From Chitinophagaceae bacterium UBA1930 (lineage in GTDB: Bacteria; Bacteroidota; Bacteroidia; Chitinophagales; Chitinophagaceae), in NCBI GenBank assembly GCA_002337145.1, contig DDFK01000003.1, positions 558,001 through 622,000 of the forward strand: a stretch of DNA of 64,000 nucleotides, read 5' to 3'. A program made the position numbers and the translations under genes. The stretch's first letter is position 1. The number at the start of each line of letters is the position of its first letter. The notes below the pieces were generated by a model. It had not been told where the DNA came from. It did no database searches and saw only the letters and a list, made by a program, of their open reading frames with translations. This document shows, piece after piece, positions 62,131-64,000 of the stretch.

Positions 62131-63237
62131 TTAGATAACGATTTTTTCCAACCCGCTTAAATAAGTTTCATCTATTGTTGCTCCGATACCTGGTGTATCA
62201 TCAATTTCGACAATGCCGTTTGCCTTGTATTGCAGCCCGTTTTGTACGGGGTCTTCAGACATCATTAGTGGCGTATCCAAATCGAAATGAACAATGGACG
62301 GATGGCTGTATGCAAAATGTATGAATGCGGAAGAAGCCAGTCTGCTTTCCATAAAGCTGCCTACCTGTAGCTTTATGTTGTGTTGCTGTGCTACCTGCAC
62401 AATTTTCAGTGCATTGAAAATACCGCCACTTTTTCCAAGTTTGATGTTGAAGTAATCGCAGGCATGCAGTGTTGCCAAACGTTCTGCATCATGGTGGTCG
62501 CAGCAGCTTTCGTCTGACATTATTTTTATCGGACTTTCTTTACGTACCAATGGCAGTTGCATAAAATTCCATCTTGCAATGGGTTCTTCACAATGCTCTA
62601 TGCCATAGAGCGACAGGGCCTGCAGGGTTTCGATGGCCGTTGGCACATCCCAGCCCTGATTGGCATCTATGCGTAAGGGAATCTCATTTCCTACCGCTTC
62701 GCGTATTGCTTTTATCCTTGCAACATCATGCTGTGTAGTAGTGCCGAGCTTTACCTTAATTGCCGGGAAGCCTTCTTGCTGGAAGCGTTTTGCATCGTTT
62801 GCCATTTTATCCGATGAACCAATGCCAACAGTCATGTCTGTTGTAACCAGCTTGTTTTTTTGGCCGCCGAGGAATTTGTAGAGTGGCAGGTTGCTATGTT
62901 TTGCTGCTATGTCGTACAGGGCCATATCAAAGGCACTCTTGATGCTGTTGTTGCCATAAATGGTCTTATCCATTGCAGTAATGCAATCTTCTATGTTCAA
63001 TGGGTTCCTGTTTTGTAAAGATTGGGCAAGGTATTGGGCCACAATAAAACAGGTGTCCACACTTTCGCCATTGATGCTCATGTAAGGACTGCATTCGCCA
63101 TAGCCGCTAATGCCCTGGTTGGTGCGGATGATGATTAACACATTGTCTGCATTGAACTGTGTGCCCAAAGAAATTACAAAGGGTTCTTTTAAGGGAATCA
63201 ATAGCTTATAAATTTCTATGGCTTCAATCTGCAGCAT
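62131..63237 (-). CDS. Dipeptide epimerase (enolase superfamily)
   Basis: This 368-residue muconate-lactonizing-enzyme subgroup protein has the catalytic Lys pair in AIKVKLG, metal ligands in RIDANQGW, HCEEPIA and MSDESCCDHHD, the second Lys in NIKLGKSGG, and the HFDLDTPLMMSEDP segment of L-Ala-D/L-Glu-type dipeptide epimerases. It probably epimerises murein-derived or other dipeptides. It sits between paaE and paaA with a 20-bp gap to paaE, an unexpected place. Confidence 0.86.
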   Translation of the reverse strand: MLQIEAIEIYKLLIPLKEPFVISLGTQFNADNVLIIIRTNQGISGYGECSPYMSINGESVDTCFIVAQYLAQSLQNRNPLNIEDCITAMDKTIYGNNSIKSAFDMALYDIAAKHSNLPLYKFLGGQKNKLVTTDMTVGIGSSDKMANDAKRFQQEGFPAIKVKLGTTTQHDVARIKAIREAVGNEIPLRIDANQGWDVPTAIETLQALSLYGIEHCEEPIARWNFMQLPLVRKESPIKIMSDESCCDHHDAERLATLHACDYFNIKLGKSGGIFNALKIVQVAQQHNIKLQVGSFMESRLASSAFIHFAYSHPSIVHFDLDTPLMMSEDPVQNGLQYKANGIVEIDDTPGIGATIDETYLSGLEKIVI

Positions 63238-63257
63238 GCTTATTGTATTTGTGGTTG

Positions 63258-64000
63258 TTATTTAATGTCAAAATCAACAATGATCTTATCGGATTTTGGG
63301 TGCGACTGGCAAGTTAAAATAAAGCCCTGTTCAATTTCTTCGTGCTCCAGTCCCCAACAAACATCCATATCCACTTCGCCTTCTATTAGCTTGGCCTTGC
63401 AGGTACAGCATACGCCGCCCTTGCAGGCATAGGGTAGATCGGCACCCTGTTGCAGGGCTGCATCCAAAATATTGCTGCCGTTAAATGGCAAATTAAAATC
63501 AAAACTTCTGCCATCCACTTTTATGGTGATGTTGCTTTGGGCAACTGAATCCATTGGGTGTGTAGTCCCTGTTTTTTGTTGTTTGCCTTTGGTGGTGGTA
63601 AACAGTTCAAAATGTATTTTCTTTTTGTCAATCCCTTTACTTTCCAAAAAATCCTTTACGGCAAAAATCATTTCTTCAGGGCCGCAAACAAAAAACTCGT
63701 CTGCGTTAATATCAACTGCTCTGGCAAACAGGGCCTCGCATTTGGCAGCATCAATCCTTCCAAAATTTATTGCTGCATCGGTACGCTCTCTGCTTAGGAT
63801 GTGGATGAGCTGAAAACGGCTCAGGTATTTATTCTTTAAGGCTTCCAGGGTTTCCTTAAAAATGATGGAGCCCCTGTTTTTGTTGCCGTACACCAAAGTA
63901 AAATTGCTATCCGGTTCGGTAAGCAGGGTTGTTTTAATAATGGAAAGCAATGGCGTAATACCGCTGCCCGCAGCAAAAGCCACATAGTTTTTTTTGTTGT
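63258..64000 (-). CDS. paaE: Phenylacetyl-CoA epoxidase reductase PaaE (N-terminus beyond window)
   Basis: The frame is open to the right edge (NKKNYVAFAAGSGITP), so 5' truncated; a GTG at 63983 is not the real start. Visible parts are the NAD-binding FNR lobe (AAGSGITPLLSII, FVCGPEEMIFAVKDFL) and a C-terminal plant-type [2Fe-2S] ferredoxin domain, YACKGGVCCTCKAKLIEG then GFILTCQSHP. It passes electrons from NADPH to PaaA. Confidence 0.94.
   Translation of the reverse strand, partial: NKKNYVAFAAGSGITPLLSIIKTTLLTEPDSNFTLVYGNKNRGSIIFKETLEALKNKYLSRFQLIHILSRERTDAAINFGRIDAAKCEALFARAVDINADEFFVCGPEEMIFAVKDFLESKGIDKKKIHFELFTTTKGKQQKTGTTHPMDSVAQSNITIKVDGRSFDFNLPFNGSNILDAALQQGADLPYACKGGVCCTCKAKLIEGEVDMDVCWGLEHEEIEQGFILTCQSHPKSDKIIVDFDIK

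Overview
The window looks like a chromosome segment of a Bacteroidota bacterium, most likely Chitinophagales/Chitinophagaceae. This is inferred from gene content, not from a marker-gene tree. Supporting signs are a giant PKD-repeat surface protein, LpxD-like and LptC proteins, DUF2911, DUF3109 and MerC proteins, a MeaB GTPase, a ComEC with no recognisable nuclease domain, and TAnnTTTG-type promoters with few Shine-Dalgarno sites. I see no rRNA, tRNA, CRISPR array, prophage or complete insertion sequence.

Layout. 1-8193 (-) is the N-terminal 2731 codons of a giant secreted PKD/Ig-repeat protein that runs off the left edge. 8.4-10.6 kb (-) holds a Lys/Pro-rich secreted protein and a KdnB-like dehydrogenase. 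10.8-18.9 kb carries core genes: obg, psd, an SDR, meaB, a GT2, a Lon N-domain protein, coaX and lptC. 18.9-25.9 kb holds a CNNM/CBS protein, a multi-PAS histidine kinase paired with a REC-HisKA-HATPase protein, tatC and rpiB. 26-32 kb holds an M28 peptidase, a GreA-like protein, an LTA-synthase-like sulfatase and a deoxyhypusine-synthase homologue. 32.4-35.3 kb is a GT87/GT2/polysaccharide-deacetylase operon. 36.1-38.5 kb is an sdpR-sdpI-hydrolase operon with a clear palindromic operator. 38.5-45.6 kb holds acpH, DUF2911, asnB, a trans-sulfuration enzyme, GNAT, rluE and an lpxD-like gene. 45.7-51.1 kb holds a thioredoxin/TPR lipoprotein and a metal-related block (small Cys protein, epimerase, Fur, SCO1, divergent merC), then a PfkB kinase. 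51.3-58.4 kb (-) holds EamA, purH, a frameshifted four-helix-bundle gene, comEC, a RAYT transposase and a CarB-like half-protein. 58.6-64 kb (-) holds DUF3109 and the phenylacetyl-CoA epoxidase genes paaD, C, B, A and E, with a dipeptide epimerase between paaE and paaA.

The most interesting structure is a REP-like system. A single-domain HUH transposase (RAYT, 56450-57040) lies between two copies of a hairpin. Two further copies, one sharing an exact 24-bp core with a flanking copy, sit at 45625 and 58531. All four directly follow a stop codon and are oriented the same way relative to the upstream gene, so they appear to serve as terminators as well. A second intergenic repeat family (four copies, arms CACACGGAT/ATCCGTGTG or a central hairpin) and a 20-bp palindrome (GTCCCGATAGCTATCGGGAC type) add to the repeat landscape.

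Other notable points are an apparent one-base deletion in the four-helix-bundle gene, a CarB-like protein carrying only the second synthetase half and no MGS domain, a bacterial deoxyhypusine-synthase homologue that keeps the catalytic lysine, and a terminator-like hairpin that abuts the acpH start codon.
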